Assembly (NCBI GenBank): GCA_963575745.1
Contig: CAUYUJ010000681.1
Coordinates: 486,084 to 550,083, forward strand
DNA length: 64,000 nt
DNA from: Prorocentrum cordatum
Lineage: Eukaryota > Sar > Dinophyceae > Prorocentrales > Prorocentraceae
Direction: 5' to 3'
The notes beneath the pieces were generated by a model, which was not told the origin of the DNA, searched no databases, and was given only the letters and a program-made list of their open reading frames with translations. Below are positions 12,150 to 22,789 of this stretch, one piece after another. The position numbers and the translations under genes were made by a program. The stretch's first letter is position 1. The number at the start of each line of letters is the position of its first letter.

Positions 12150-12535
12150 GCTGTAAAAAAAGTAATAAAAAAAGTAAAACAGTAAAAAAATATATAAAAA
12201 AGCGTGGCTTCTTCGCCAGGTGATCGAGGATGCTCCTCGACGGTCCTCGCCGAAGGAAAAAAATGCGCACGCCCGAGCGATGCCGAGCCCCGTCGTCGCC
12301 GCCGGCGACCCCCGAGCTCCGAGCGCCACGGGGCGGCGGTGAGCGCCCGGCGGAGCTTCGAGGGCCTGGGGCCCCGCGCGCCGCGCACCGCGCGCCCGAG
12401 GGGCGGCCGAGGGCCCGTGGCCCGTGGCGGAGGGGTGGATCGAAGGATTGCAATCCTTCGTTCGTTTTTTTTTTGTTTTTTGCAATCCTGTTTTTTGGGG
12501 GTTTTTTGTTTGTTTGTTTTTTTTGCAATCCTTCG
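12150..12535. other. A/T-run-bearing spacer
   Basis: GC-rich DNA broken by A-runs (about 12150-12205) and T-runs (about 12460-12530). The phrase GCAATCCT recurs beside the T-runs. No gene recognised. Confidence 0.6.
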
Positions 12536-12539
12536 GACC

Positions 12540-12835
12540 GGGGAGGAGGGATCGAGGACGGAGGATGGAGGGATCGAGGAGGAGTCGAGGGAGGAAGAGT
12601 CGAGTCTAGAAGGAGACAGGGTCGAGGGCCGAGGAGACAGCAGGGCCGAGGATCGAACAGGAAGCGTCGAGGATCGAGGAGGGAGGATCGAGGACCGAGG
12701 AGGAAAGATCAAGGATCGAGGAGGAAAAGCCGAGGATCGAGGAGGAAAGGCCCAGGATCGAGGAGGAAGGGTCGAGGATCGAGGACGGGGACGAGGAGGA
12801 GGAGGATGAGGAGGAGGAGAGTCGAAGATCGGACC
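12540..12835. repeat. GATCGAGGAGGA-type minisatellite
   Basis: Units of roughly 15-18 bp around GATCGAGGAGGAAAG, strongly purine-biased on the plus strand. Serine/proline/arginine-rich frames on the minus strand are by-products. Confidence 0.85.
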
Positions 12836-12849
12836 CCCAGGAGGCAGCT

Positions 12850-13440
12850 TATGTTTGGACTCTGGCAAGTTTGTGTGCATGGAGGGGGGGGAGAGGGGGC
12901 GAAACCCGAAAGGAGACCTGGACTTCACGCAAGTCGGGACTCGCTTGCACGCCTCTTCGGCCCAGCGCTGGTTGAGATGGCGACGAAGGGGGGGGATGCC
13001 ATGCAAGCAAGCTTGCCATAGTTCCGATGGGCAACTCAATATGTGTATATGTGTGTATATGCATATATCCAGGTTTTGATATGAGAAAACTAATTGCTCG
13101 ACGCGGAGATCCCCATACGTGCATCTGATACGGTTACGTGTCGTTGAGGAACTCTGCCTACGCATATCTGGGGTTGAGAGCGAGTCCGCGTAGACGACAG
13201 GCGCGGCAATGACAACGACGACAACGACTTCAGTGACGTCCCCCTCCTCGCGAGGTCATCTTTCAGGAGAGACGAAAGAAAAAAAACAACTAGAAGAGCG
13301 AAGGGGGGTTCCTCTTGCCTGTCTCTCGCGGCAACTCAAGCAAGCGCGCACGGCGTTGCTGCGCCCACCCTCTGGCGTGCTACTCGCGGCGCCTGCTGGC
13401 ACTTGGGGTGCCCAAGTGCCACGCCAGCAATATCGCGGCA
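12850..13440. other. No gene recognised
   Basis: Unremarkable sequence with a short alternating TATG/GTATAT tract near 13040-13070. No feature supported. Confidence 0.45.
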
Positions 13441-13985
13441 ACTATATGTGCGTCAGCCGCAGTGCGAGTGAATCTGAGCGCGGGTGATCTGAGTGTGAGC
13501 GAGTCGGAGTGTCAGTGGACCTGGGTACGATCGAGCCTGAGTGTGAGTGAGTCTGGATATAATTCGTGTGAGTACGAGTGGGTATGAGTATGAGTGAGTC
13601 TGGATGCGGGCGGGTCTATGTGCGAGTGTGTCTGAGTGTGACTGAGTCCGACTGTGGGTGAGTCTTAAATGTGAGCCTGATGACTACAAATATGAACACG
13701 AGTGAGCCGAGGTGCGAAGTAATCTGCGTATCAGTGAGTCTGCTGGTGAGTCTGAGTGAGAATGAGTCTGAGTGTAGGTTGGTTTCGGTGTGAGTGAGTC
13801 TGAATTTGAAGGTCTGAATATGAACGAATAAGTACACGTGAGTCTGAATATGACCGAATCTGAATCTGAGCGAGTCTGAGTGTAATGAGTGCGCCCGATT
13901 GGGGACGAGGCGCTGGTGAGTAAGTCCGAATGCAAATCAGTGAGTGCGAGTGGGGAAAAAGGGAAGGAGGTGAGTGAATGAGTGA
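13440..13985. repeat. Degenerate GTGAGTCTGA minisatellite
   Basis: Dozens of diverged short units around GTGAGTCTGA/GTGTGAGT. Reading it on the minus strand gives an SDSLTQTH-like repetitive peptide, not a known protein. Confidence 0.85.
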
Positions 13986-13989
13986 GTGA

Positions 13990-14689
13990 CTGACAAAACT
14001 TATGGGGGGCAGAAATAAGCCAACCGCCTGAAACATTCCCCCTGTATAACGCGAATCCTGAAGTGTCCCCACCCCTGGCGGCTCCGCCTTGAGGCGCTCA
14101 CATCCTGGCCGGTCTCGGGCCCCAGGGCCGTCAACAAAACCAAGCGGGGTGACGAGTCGGCATTGGGGATGTGGTTAAGATGTCGGACCCCGCGTCTCGA
14201 AACCATTGTCGCCAGATTTCTGGGGCCAACGGGGAAAAGAAAACGGGCTCTGGGACGGAGAAGGGGGGTGGTGGGGGGGGAGGGGGGGGAAGGGGGAGGG
14301 GGAGGTTGTTTGGCGCCGGCACGGTCGCTGGCGAAGCCCCCGACCCCCAAGGTGGAGGGAGGGAGGAGGGATGGACCGGGGAGGGTGAGGAGTGAGGGGC
14401 AGGATGGGGAGGAAAAAGAGACAGAGAGAGAGAGGGGAAACGGGGAGGGAAGGTAGGGAAAAGGAGGGACATAATGGGGAAAAGGAAGAGAAGGGGAGGC
14501 AGGAGCTCCAAAGGGACGAGGAGCACACGAAATTGGCGACAGTTGTGCATTTCGCAGCTTCACCGGGAGCCGAGAGGTCTCGGCTCCACTGCGCCGGACT
14601 TTCCAGGGGCCCACGAAAGTGACGACAATTGCGAATTTCGCAACCGCCCCGGGAGCCACGAGCTCCCGCTTGAATTCCCATGGCAGCCG
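13990..14689. other. Purine-rich spacer
   Basis: Contains a G/A-rich block at about 14240-14500 and no recognisable gene. Overlapping frames on both strands are low-complexity. Confidence 0.5.
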
Positions 14690-14807
14690 CGAGGAGGAGG
14701 AGGAGGAGGAGGAGGAGGAGGAGGAGGAGGAGGAGGAGGAGGAGGAGGAGGGGGAGAGAAGGAGGAGGAGGAGGAGGAGGAGGAGGAGGAGGAGGAGGAG
14801 GAGACCC
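14690..14807. repeat. (GGA)n microsatellite at the 3' end of LINE-A
   Basis: About 115 bp of GGA units with a short GGGAGAGAA interruption. On the LINE-A strand it is (TCC)n and begins only about 40 bp after the last LINE stop codon, so it may have arisen at or with the 3' end of the insertion. Confidence 0.9.
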
Positions 14808-14847
14808 AGCCCCTGAGGCGCACCGATGTCTTCCGCTGGACGCACCC

Positions 14848-15289
14848 TCATTGCGCTAGTGCCCTTACAGTGGCACTGCGTTTCGCGCACAGTCGGAGCC
14901 GACCCTCAAGGAACTTTACCCCCAGCGGCTGGGACTGCAACTGACGAGCGCGGAGTTTGTTAAGACCCGAAACCAAAAGATCGGCAGCAGCAGCAGCGAA
15001 TATAGCTTCGGCATTCTCGAAAGGGAGAGAACAGAGATCGCAGCAAGCTCGATGATCGCTGTATCCCCACCGGGCAGGAAGAGAGGGAAGGAGGCGCCTC
15101 AGAACGGGAACGAAATGGGGACACACAAAATAGTGAAGGAGTTCATCATCACCAGAGCACCCGCATCTACATGGAAGTGTTGCTTGACGATAACGACGCA
15201 ACGCATTCACGTCATTGCACACACATCTCAGCAAAGTGACCCCCATGAAGCACGGGAGCTTGGCATCAATGATCCTCAGGCGCAGGAAG

Positions 15290-15339
<50 letters not shown>

Positions 15340-15772
15340 CCTTGTCCACGGTCAGCCTTGGCCACCAGTAGCGTAACCTGCGACCTAAGGCTTCCTGCGA
15401 AGAGGGCAGCGGAGACAACTCCAGGAACACCCGTTTCAGTTCTCTCTGAATCCTGGGGCACTCGAGAACCCCCCTATCCCATGGTCTGTCTCGGACAGTG
15501 GGTGGCAGCGGCCAGCTAAAATCGTGCTCAGCAATAGTGCGTACGAGAGGTGAGCGGCGGTGCAATTTGTTGACCCTCCACCCTGCAATCACCTCATCAC
15601 TCTCCAGGACCTCCTCACTATCCTGCTTGCATTCCCAGAACCTGGGAAAACGAACAGCATTGCGGTAACGAGCGGCTCGGGACTCGTGCTCCTGCACGCG
15701 TGCACTGTTGCCCAATGACAGGACGTCGCCGAGCTGCTGCAACATGAAATCCGGGATGGCGTTGCGAGTCAA
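14848..15772 (-). pseudogene. LINE-A C-terminal region with CCHC tail
   Basis: Two frames make up the C-terminal part of the LINE polyprotein. The second carries C-x-C-G-C followed by DDELLH and HYFVCP at 15121-15171, a zinc-knuckle-like C-x3-C-x7-H-x3-C pattern; LINE-B and LINE-C have the same pattern. The upstream frame (15266-15772) is cut by a GA microsatellite at 15293-15341, which makes a run of serine and leucine in translation and separates it from the tail frame. The tail ends at a TGA at 14848-14850. Confidence 0.75.
15293..15341. repeat. (GA)n microsatellite inside LINE-A
   Basis: About 48 bp of GA repeat with A interruptions. It splits the LINE-A C-terminal coding region and coincides with a change of reading frame. 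Confidence 0.92.
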
Positions 15773-15817
15773 TCGCTGAAGCCCGTCCCTCTCGGCATCG
15801 CTGGTGTGCTTATTGGT

Positions 15818-17242
15818 TTAAAAGGACGACCCACCACATAACATAGCGAATATCGCAATCGATTTGTAGGCGACGAGCGAAGGGCCCAACCCACCTCCCA
15901 TCGAACTGATGAGTCGACACCTGTCTAGACATTTAGCCACAGGGGCTACCCAATATCTGTTCCAACCATCATCTCCCAGAATCACGCCCAAGTATTTCCC
16001 CCAACTCTGGATCATGAAACTTCGGACCCTTACCCCGTGCTCGGCGAACCTCCTCACATCCTCCTCCTTCACGACCATCCTATAAACAAATGATGACACA
16101 CTTGCTGAGGTTGAGAACGAGGCCCGTGGCGAACGCACTGTTGATCAGCACCCGTAGGAGCATGGGGAGAGAGACATGCAGGTCCTGAAAGAAGAACATA
16201 ATGTCATCAGCGAGCGCGGTAAGCTCTGACATCGGGGATGGCAGCTGGTTCGCGAGCTTCTGCAACACTGGGTCCAGGCAGAAAACAAACATGCTACCTG
16301 ACACCGGACAGCTTTGGCGCACTCCCCGTCGGATAGGGAGACCCCTGGAATTCGCTGCCCCACAGGATCTTCTCCACCGACATGTCAGTGCACATCGCGG
16401 AAATCGCAGACAATATGGTTTCGGGATCACCCATGGTCCGCAAAACAAACAGGACCCAGGCGTGGAGCAGGCCTGGAAACGCAGCTTAAACATCGAGGAG
16501 AACGCACCCAGCTTCCCGCACGCACTGTAGGGCCCCATAGCGGAGCATGTTGCACTCAAGCCATCTGCCGAGCCCGCGCGAAACCACTTTGCATGGGCGA
16601 GGCGCCTGGCTCACGCTGGTTGGCCAACGAGCGACTGATGGCAGACCCCAAGATCTTAGCGTCGCTGCTGCTCAAGGTGATGGGGCGCAGATCGTCGGGG
16701 GACCTCCAGAAGCTGACCAGGCCTTGCCCGTGGGGGCCTTTGGGGATGAAGACCATCGTGCCTTTGTTGAACTCGGGGCCCAGTGGGGTTCCAGTCTGCG
16801 AGTGCTGGGGGAGGCCGTAGAGGGCGCCCATCACGAAGGGGCCACCATTTTTCCATGCTGAATAGCAGGGCCCACCAGGACCAGGGGCGCAATCATGAAA
16901 CCGGGAGACCAACACCTCGAACCTTTCCTAGGACATGTTCCAGCTCACGGCGGGGTCGACCCTGGGGATGCACGGGGCGAGCTCACTTGCGGCCTCGGGA
17001 GACACTGGGGCTTCTTCGCGAACGCGGGCCCAGTGGTGGCGGAGAGCGTCCGCGCCAGCATCAAGAGTAGGAATACGAGACCCGTCTGGCGCACGCGCGC
17101 CTGCAATAGTCATCCGCCGATTGCGGGGGGCCCAAGTCTGCACCTGGCGTTGAAGTTTCTGAAATCTCGCCTCGCGAAGGCCCCGCGGAAAGAATTCGCC
17201 CATCACTTCCCTCCTTTCCTCCTCGAACCCACCCCTGGCCAC
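15818..17242 (-). pseudogene. LINE-A reverse transcriptase domain, broken
   Basis: This part would copy the element RNA into DNA by target-primed reverse transcription. In order on the minus strand: APGPGGPCYSAW at about 16850-16888, a VFIPKG block, LRPITLSSSDAKIL (motif 2-like), QSGFARARQM, then motif A as VLLDV followed by an in-frame TAA and AAFPGLLHAW, motif B GVRQSCP at 16305-16325, and motif C LADD, with the catalytic aspartates at 16203-16208. A KYLGVILG block follows in the next frame, typical of the region after the palm. At least three frame changes and one internal stop make it a pseudogene. The family is clear; the exact clade is not. Confidence 0.85.
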
Positions 17243-17278
17243 TTCCCCCGCGTGGTCGTGGAAGCCCTGCTCATCGAT

Positions 17279-18376
17279 CTACTGGGCAGCGCGCGGACCG
17301 ATGACATCGGCAAGATTCGGGCTGATCTTAACAACAGGCCTGGTGGCAGCAGCCCCACCAGCGTGCGTGGCCCTATTCACTGCGAACGGCCAGGATAAGT
17401 GCCGCGACGCAGACTCGGGCGGAAAGTGCCGCGACTGTTGCTTGACTCTGGAGGCTGCCAGATGCATGCGCTCTTTGATATCTGGAATGTTTGTGGGCAG
17501 GTCTTCCGAGAAACCGATGTCGACTAAGATATGATGCAGCGCGGCGGGGTAGAGCTTGCGCATGGTCACCCAAGATGGCACCGAGACCTTCCCGTCGGGG
17601 ACATGAGCACGAAGGGGGAGGTAGACGGGGCAGCGGTCGCTCGCGGCCCTCAGGTCGCAGACGCCCCACAATGTCACAGAGAGTGATGGTAGTCTAACAT
17701 GTCGGCTGCCTATGAGTTCGCGCTGATTCTATCAGTTCTCGAAAGAGGGTTTACTGTTGGATGACCGTTGACAATAGACGCAACACGACGAGTGGGAGAG
17801 CGCTGCAGCACCTCAATTATTTCGGGGAAGAGCGTCTCGAAGAAGCGGGAGATGCCGTCTGACGCAGGCTGGCAAACCTCCCCTGCGACGCAATGAATGC
17901 CCTCGCCAGGCAAGGAGGAGTTGAAATCGCCTAGGACGAACGTCTGCACCTGAGCGGGCAGCACAATAGCCTAGCGGAGTGCTCTTCACATGTTTTGCTG
18001 CTCCACTCTCGATAATTTGACATCAATGTGGACGTTGATGATCATGATCTCAGAATCGCCCACAGGTCCCCGAATATTGTGGATCCTCCCCGGGATCACT
18101 ACTGAGTGTTGGACGCGTCGCATTTTGTGAAGGATGGTGGGGTGGATGGCCACGATGCCCCAGCGTGGATATGTGTCCCTCGTCGAACGACCCGAAGATA
18201 CCATGGTGAGGGAGGTCCCCTTGGAGCGCCACGCGATCCCCTTCGTGCCCATGGGTCTCTTGGAGAGCAGCAGCACCTGGACCAGCACACATAGATAACA
18301 TTCGGCTTCGTCTGGCGGCTTGACTTTCATGGTGTCCGCGAACCGATCCAAAAAGACCTTGAGTGTTCCAAATCAT
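17279..18376 (-). pseudogene. LINE-A apurinic-like endonuclease domain, broken
   Basis: This domain nicks target DNA before reverse transcription. It starts with MIWNTQGLFG (an N-terminal strand motif) and ALQETHG, the usual catalytic glutamate block. The frame then shifts near 18155 into GIVAIHP and IMIINVHID, and a further stop and shift precede VLGDFN at 17920-17931 and SDRCP at 17627-17641, standing for the GDFN and SDH motifs of the exonuclease-endonuclease-phosphatase fold. The histidine of SDH is replaced by arginine. The remainder to 17279 links to the reverse transcriptase. Motif order and spacing support the call despite decay. Confidence 0.82.
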
Positions 18377-18647
18377 GAGACGGAGGCCAGAGCCACTATA
18401 CAGCCCGGGGGGGAGGAGGGCCCAGTGGGGGACCCAGGGGCCTGCGACGGGGAGGGACTCATACCAGCCGGCCTAGGGTCGGGCTGGGAGCGGATGGCGC
18501 GCTTGCGCTGACAGGAATGGAAAACTTGCTGCTGCTGCCGATGGCCAGACAGAGCGCCAGGTGAAGGAGTCGCAGGCTCGATCCCCACATCACCTGACTC
18601 GTACACAAACTTGACTTGACTAGATTCGCAGGCGGCTCAGGAATCTC

Positions 18648-19814
18648 TCAAGTGTACCTCAGGGCTGTCATGTCGGTAGCGACTTTGATGAGGGCGTTGG
18701 CGGCCTCGGTGTCAATGCCCCAATCCCTGAGATTGTCGAGGTTGGGCTGGGTGCTGAACCTTTTCTCGCTCTCCTCGACTGTGCGGAAGAGCACCCAGTG
18801 ATCGTCCTACTGGCTGCCTATGATGGAGAACTTTCCGCGAGCGCCGTTGACACCGAGCTTGTGGCTGCTTGGAACCCATTTTCCAAGACCCTGTAGCTTG
18901 GACAAGATGCGAGGCCATAGACTTGAGAGCTCGCGCTGGCGCAATCTGTGGACCAGCGGCATGTCGGGCGTGGCGCGGAGGTTGACCTGCTCCTCCTTGC
19001 GCGGGTCGTGCCGTGTGGGCATGTTGTCGTGTGCCCACTCACGGAACTGCTTGCACGCGTCCTCGGTGCTGAAGTGGACGCTGTCACTCATGGACACTTT
19101 ATGGAACTTCGCGGTGATGTGTTGGTGAAGAGCAGGATGTGTGTTCGCCAAGGCCGACTTCAGGTTGGCGAAATGAGAAAGACGAGGACTTTCCAACACT
19201 GCTCGCGGGACCCCCCCCCCAATCCAAGCGCGAGCATGGTCAGGCTCATCATCTCGAACCGTGGTGGGGACAGGCGGGCCCTCGATCCTGCGGTTCGTCG
19301 ATCGCGAACCGCTGGTGGCCGTAGTGCCGACAGAAGACGGAGGCCGAGAAATCGTGTTGATCTGCCTCTGGATGTCAGCAACTTTCGAATCGATGATGTT
19401 GGAGATGCGGGCGGTGACGTCGGCGTCCTCCCTCTGAGTGGGGGTTTCTTGCTGCACGGAGGTCAGCAGCTCGTCGAAACGGGACTCCCATGCCGTTGAC
19501 ATCGATTGGACTGTGGACACCATCTCGGAGTAGGACTGTGTTTGATTCGCTTGCAACTGGCCCAGCTGCATCTCGAGCGCACTGGCCCGGGAGTTGTAGC
19601 TCTCGATGGCGTGGCGCATCGTGCCCATCTCCTGGCGCATCTCGGCGGACTGTGACTGAATGGCTTGTGTGAGTGCGGCTAGAGCATCCGTCGAGGCTAT
19701 CCTGGGATCGACGGGAGAGATCCATATGGCTGCTGAGCGCGGGCGAGCGGGCGGCAAAATGTCGCTCTGTGCGACAAAATGGGAAGCCTTGGGCCACCCC
19801 TTGGCACTGTCCAA
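18648..19814 (-). pseudogene. LINE-A ORF1-like protein with predicted coiled coil
   Basis: A 335-codon open frame ends at a TAG (18807-18809). The same frame continues sensibly for 52 more codons (DDHWVLFRTVEESEKRF...) to a TGA at 18648-18650, so the TAG looks like a late nonsense change. The first 120 residues are rich in Q, E, S and A with heptad-like spacing (LTQAIQSQSAEMRQEM), suggesting a coiled coil. The C-terminal half is basic and aromatic, with a KLGVNGARGKFSI block reminiscent of a nucleic-acid-binding fold. No in-frame AUG precedes about residue 58; the frame as drawn opens at a TTG. It lies directly downstream of the spliced-leader relict and upstream of the endonuclease, the usual ORF1 place. 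Confidence 0.65.
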
Positions 19815-19844
19815 GCTCGAAGCGTCAGGGACACACGTTTCGAA

Positions 19845-19866
19845 CTTGAGCCAAACTGGCTACGGA
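19845..19866 (-). other. Relict dinoflagellate spliced leader (DinoSL)
   Basis: Read on the minus strand the 22 nt are T-CCGTAGCCA-G-TTTGGCTCAAG. The published dinoflagellate leader is D-CCGTAGCCA-T-TTTGGCTCAAG, so only the base after CCGTAGCCA differs. It ends 30 nt before the ORF1 frame as drawn, with no stop between. Dinoflagellates add this leader to nuclear mRNAs in trans, and a genomic copy at a transcript 5' end is the known mark of a reverse-transcribed processed RNA. Its place at the LINE-A 5' boundary argues that the element, or an ancestor, was copied from a trans-spliced RNA. Confidence 0.88.
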
Positions 19867-19922
19867 AGAGAAGGAGGAGGAGGAGAAGGAGGAGGTGGGG
19901 GAGGAAGGAAGGAGGAAGGACG
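19867..19922. repeat. GGA-rich microsatellite beside the spliced-leader relict
   Basis: Interrupted GGA repeat immediately upstream of the spliced-leader relict on the LINE strand. LINE-A is therefore flanked at both ends by GGA/TCC tracts of the same strand phase. Confidence 0.85.
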
Positions 19923-21300
19923 GAGACCACTGTGCTCTGTTCAAAACGTGAACCCAGCATAGGAGGGTTGGACGCAACAGACTATCGTCGGTCGGCTGCC
20001 CGGCGGGGTCCCTGCGAAAGAGTTGCCCTCCAATCTTCTCTCGCACAGCATGAACACCATATGCGTGAGCAGCACGGGCTCAATTGTGTGGGAAGGACAG
20101 TACGTGCCTCGATTTGCGCACGCAGCTCCGAATGACCACAAGCAGCGGGATCACCTCAACTCTCTGTGCGAAAGGGAGCTGGTCGGCCACAAGCGGCTTA
20201 ATTGGCTGCAAGCGGCAACAGCAAGTTGGAGCAGGGGCAGAGGTGGGCCCAGAAGAGAGCCGCTCTCAACGGCCAAGGGAAGAAGGAAACGTGAGCATCG
20301 GGCTAGGCCCGTTTCCTATAATCGGGGGGGGGCATTAGGTTGGGAACCAGCTCGGGAGGGGAAAGCATCGAACTGGGATCGGTGACACATCGCCGAATGT
20401 GCTATCGGGGGTCGATACACCACCTCCTGAGCCTATCCCCCCCGACGTTGCCTGCGATAACCTCACCCTTCGACACCCCACACGCACAGTATGCACACAA
20501 CAGAAGAAGTATTGCTGTAAGAAATCTTGGGGCGTATCCTTCGTCGACTCTGAGCTCCGCAAGGTATCCCAATGCTCTGCGGGCCCATCGGGCGATGAGT
20601 AGAAACCATCGTGGGGCACCCGCCGGGAGGCCGGTGTCTTATGTGGTGCGCCTACTGTACGGGTCCCCCCGAAGCTATACACCTGATGAGCGGCCCCTCG
20701 GACCTCGCACCACGAGGAGCTGGATTTGTTTTCGGGTTGTGCTTCTTTTACCCAGGGGGGGGAAACAGCTCCCCCGCGAGCGGAGGGGGCTGCGTAGAGG
20801 AGCGACAGGAGGAAGACCAGCTCCCTGCGCCCGGCCCCGCCGCGCCGAGGAGAGGGGGCGGCGGCGGCGCCCCCTCCCGGCACAGCGAGGCGGAGCGGTG
20901 CTGGCCGAGGAGAGGGGCAGGGCGAGGGGTAGGGCGAGGGTAGGGCGAGGGCGAGGGAGCAGCTCCTGGGCGGCGTTATGCAAGAGCGATGTTCGAGGCT
21001 ATCGAGCCCGATTGGGGGGGCATTGTGCCAGATTCGGCTGGATTAGGCCAGGGATTAGCCCCGATCAAGCCGAAGCGAGCAGGGCTACGCGGGATTCAGC
21101 CAGATTAAACGCATCCAGTCCAGATTAGGCTCGTTTCCGACCAGGGATGTGCCAGCGCTGATGCTGAATTAACCTCCCAGGCGTTGCATCCGAATCCCAG
21201 GATCTCACAACTATCCAGCGGACCTTTTGTCTAGAGCCCATGCGGAGCAATGGGAAATCTTGAGAATAGGGGCAATCTTGGAACGCATCGTTGCCAGGAC
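19923..21300. other. No gene recognised
   Basis: GC-rich sequence with long frames on both strands and no family motif. A short degenerate run of GATTAGGC/GATTCAGCC phrases lies at about 21010-21130. Confidence 0.45.
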
Positions 21301-21309
21301 TTCTGGCTC

Positions 21310-21535
21310 CTCTGAAGAAAAGCCGCACAAGCATAAACTATCAGAGGTCCGAGCGGATCTCTTGGATCGGCGCTGCCCCCCCCTCCCCGCCCCGCAGCGT
21401 CGCTCTGGCGCCGCTCCTGGCGCGCTCCTCGCGCGCCTTAAGGAGGGGGTTTGGTCCAATTCGGATCTCAGGAATCCGCGCGGATCGCCCAAAGCTTCTG
21501 CGTCGCTGCGACATTCCTTTTGAACGCGCCCAGGT
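21310..21535. mobile_element. Foldback (introner-like) element, copy at 21.4 kb
   Basis: The left arm around 21325-21385 reads AAGCATAAACTATCAGAGGT, then CCGAGCGGATCTCTTGGATC and GGCGCTGCCCCCCCC. The right arm around 21450-21520 contains GATCTCAGGAATCCGCGCGGATCG, roughly the reverse complement. The GGATCTCTTGGATCGGCGCTG block matches the arm of the 24.1-kb copy. The middle is C/T-rich. No coding capacity. Confidence 0.6.
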
Positions 21536-22009
21536 GGACGAAGCAGACACCGCGGCAAACCAACGGCAAACCTTGCGCACGAGGCGGAGTTTGCCCTGGT
21601 GGCCGAGGCGCCCTCCCCAGGACGAAAAGCCGCGCGTCGGAACTAACGGCGTGGCGACACGTGTGTTTGCAGGTCCTCCTCCCTCGCGCTAAGGAGGGCC
21701 GCTCGCGATGGGCCGCTGGCCACGGCCGCGCGGCGTGGGGGCCCCCACGCCGCGCCGGCGCGGAGTGCTGGGGCGGCCAGCGTGGCAGGGGGCGCGGGCC
21801 GAGGCGAAAGGCATACGCCCCGAAGGCCTGGCCTAAGCCTCGGCCTGCGAGGGCGAGATCGAAGGGGCCCTGGAACACACAAATAAATTCACACAAATAA
21901 AATCATCCCGGCAAAGCAACCTAACAGCGATGTGTAGAAGCATATCTGGAAGCATTCCCCTTAAGATTTAGGTGAGAATCCAGTTGTAGAATTCTGCTGT
22001 TCTCGCAGT

Positions 22010-22762
22010 CGCAGCCTCAGCCTGCCTCGGCTTGCCTCGGCCTCAGCCTCAGCCTGCCTCGGCCTCAGCCTCAGCCTCAGCCTGCCTCAGCCTCAGCCTC
22101 CTCAGCCTCAGCCTGCATCAGCCTCAGCCTCAGCCTGCCTCAGCTCAGCCTGCCTCAGCCTCAGCCTCAGCCTGCCTCAGCCTCAGCCTCAGCCTCAGCC
22201 TCAGCCTCAGCCTCAGCCTCAGCCTCAGCCTCAGCCTGCTCAGCCTCAGCCTCAGCCTCAGCCTGCCTCCTCAGCCTCAGCCTCAGCCTGCCTCAGCCTC
22301 AGCCTCAGCCTCAGCCTCAGCCTCAGCCTCAGCCTCAGCCTGCCTCAGCCTCAGCCTCAGCCTCAGCCTCAGCCTCAGCCTCAGCCTCAGCCTCAGCCTC
22401 AGCCTCAGCCTCAGCCTCAGCCTCAGGGCCTTGCCTCGGCCTCAGCCTCAGCCTGCCTCAGCCTCAGCCTCAGCCTCAGCCTCAGCCTGCCTCCTCAGCC
22501 TGCCTCAGCCTCAGCCTCAGCCTCAGCCTCAGCCTCAGCCTGCTCAGCCTCAGCCTCAGCCTCAGCCTCAGCCTCAGCCTCAGCCTCAGCCTCAGCCTCA
22601 GCCTCAGCCTGCCTCGCCTCAGCCTCAGCCTCAGCCTGCCTCAGCCTCAGCGTCAGCCTCTCAGCCTCAGCCTGCATCAGCCTCAGCCTCAGCCTCAGCC
22701 TGCCTCAGGCTCAGTCTCAGCCTGCCTCACCCTCAGCCTGCCTCAGCCTCAGCCTCACAGTT
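22010..22762. repeat. (CAGCCT)n hexanucleotide array
   Basis: About 750 bp of CAGCCT units with regular TG-insertion variants (CAGCCTGCCT). The unit length is a multiple of three, so all frames stay open for long stretches as Ser-Leu, Pro-Gln or Ser-Ala dipeptide runs; I do not call these proteins. Confidence 0.97.
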
Positions 22763-22789
22763 GGTTCCGGGCAATCAGAATGCAGCCTG

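Larger units (their letters stand above)
14808..19866 (-). mobile_element. LINE-A, degenerate non-LTR retrotransposon with spliced-leader relict at its 5' end
   Basis: Read 5' to 3' on the minus strand, the parts appear in LINE order: spliced-leader relict (19845-19866), coiled-coil ORF1, APE-type endonuclease with a GDFN motif, reverse transcriptase with APGP, LLD, RQSCP and ADD motifs, and a CCHC tail. Frames are broken by several stops and shifts, so the copy is dead. The 3' side runs into a TCC microsatellite. Target-site duplications could not be identified by eye. The parts are listed separately. Confidence 0.88.

Noticed and set aside
11263-12528. 421-codon minus-strand open frame
   Set aside because: Runs through the decamer array and T-runs; the repetitive GGSRVGRGWVAG-type peptide is a by-product of the 10-bp repeat.
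20335-21128. Long overlapping frames on both strands
   Set aside because: Frames of similar length on both strands in G/C-run sequence, with no family pattern.
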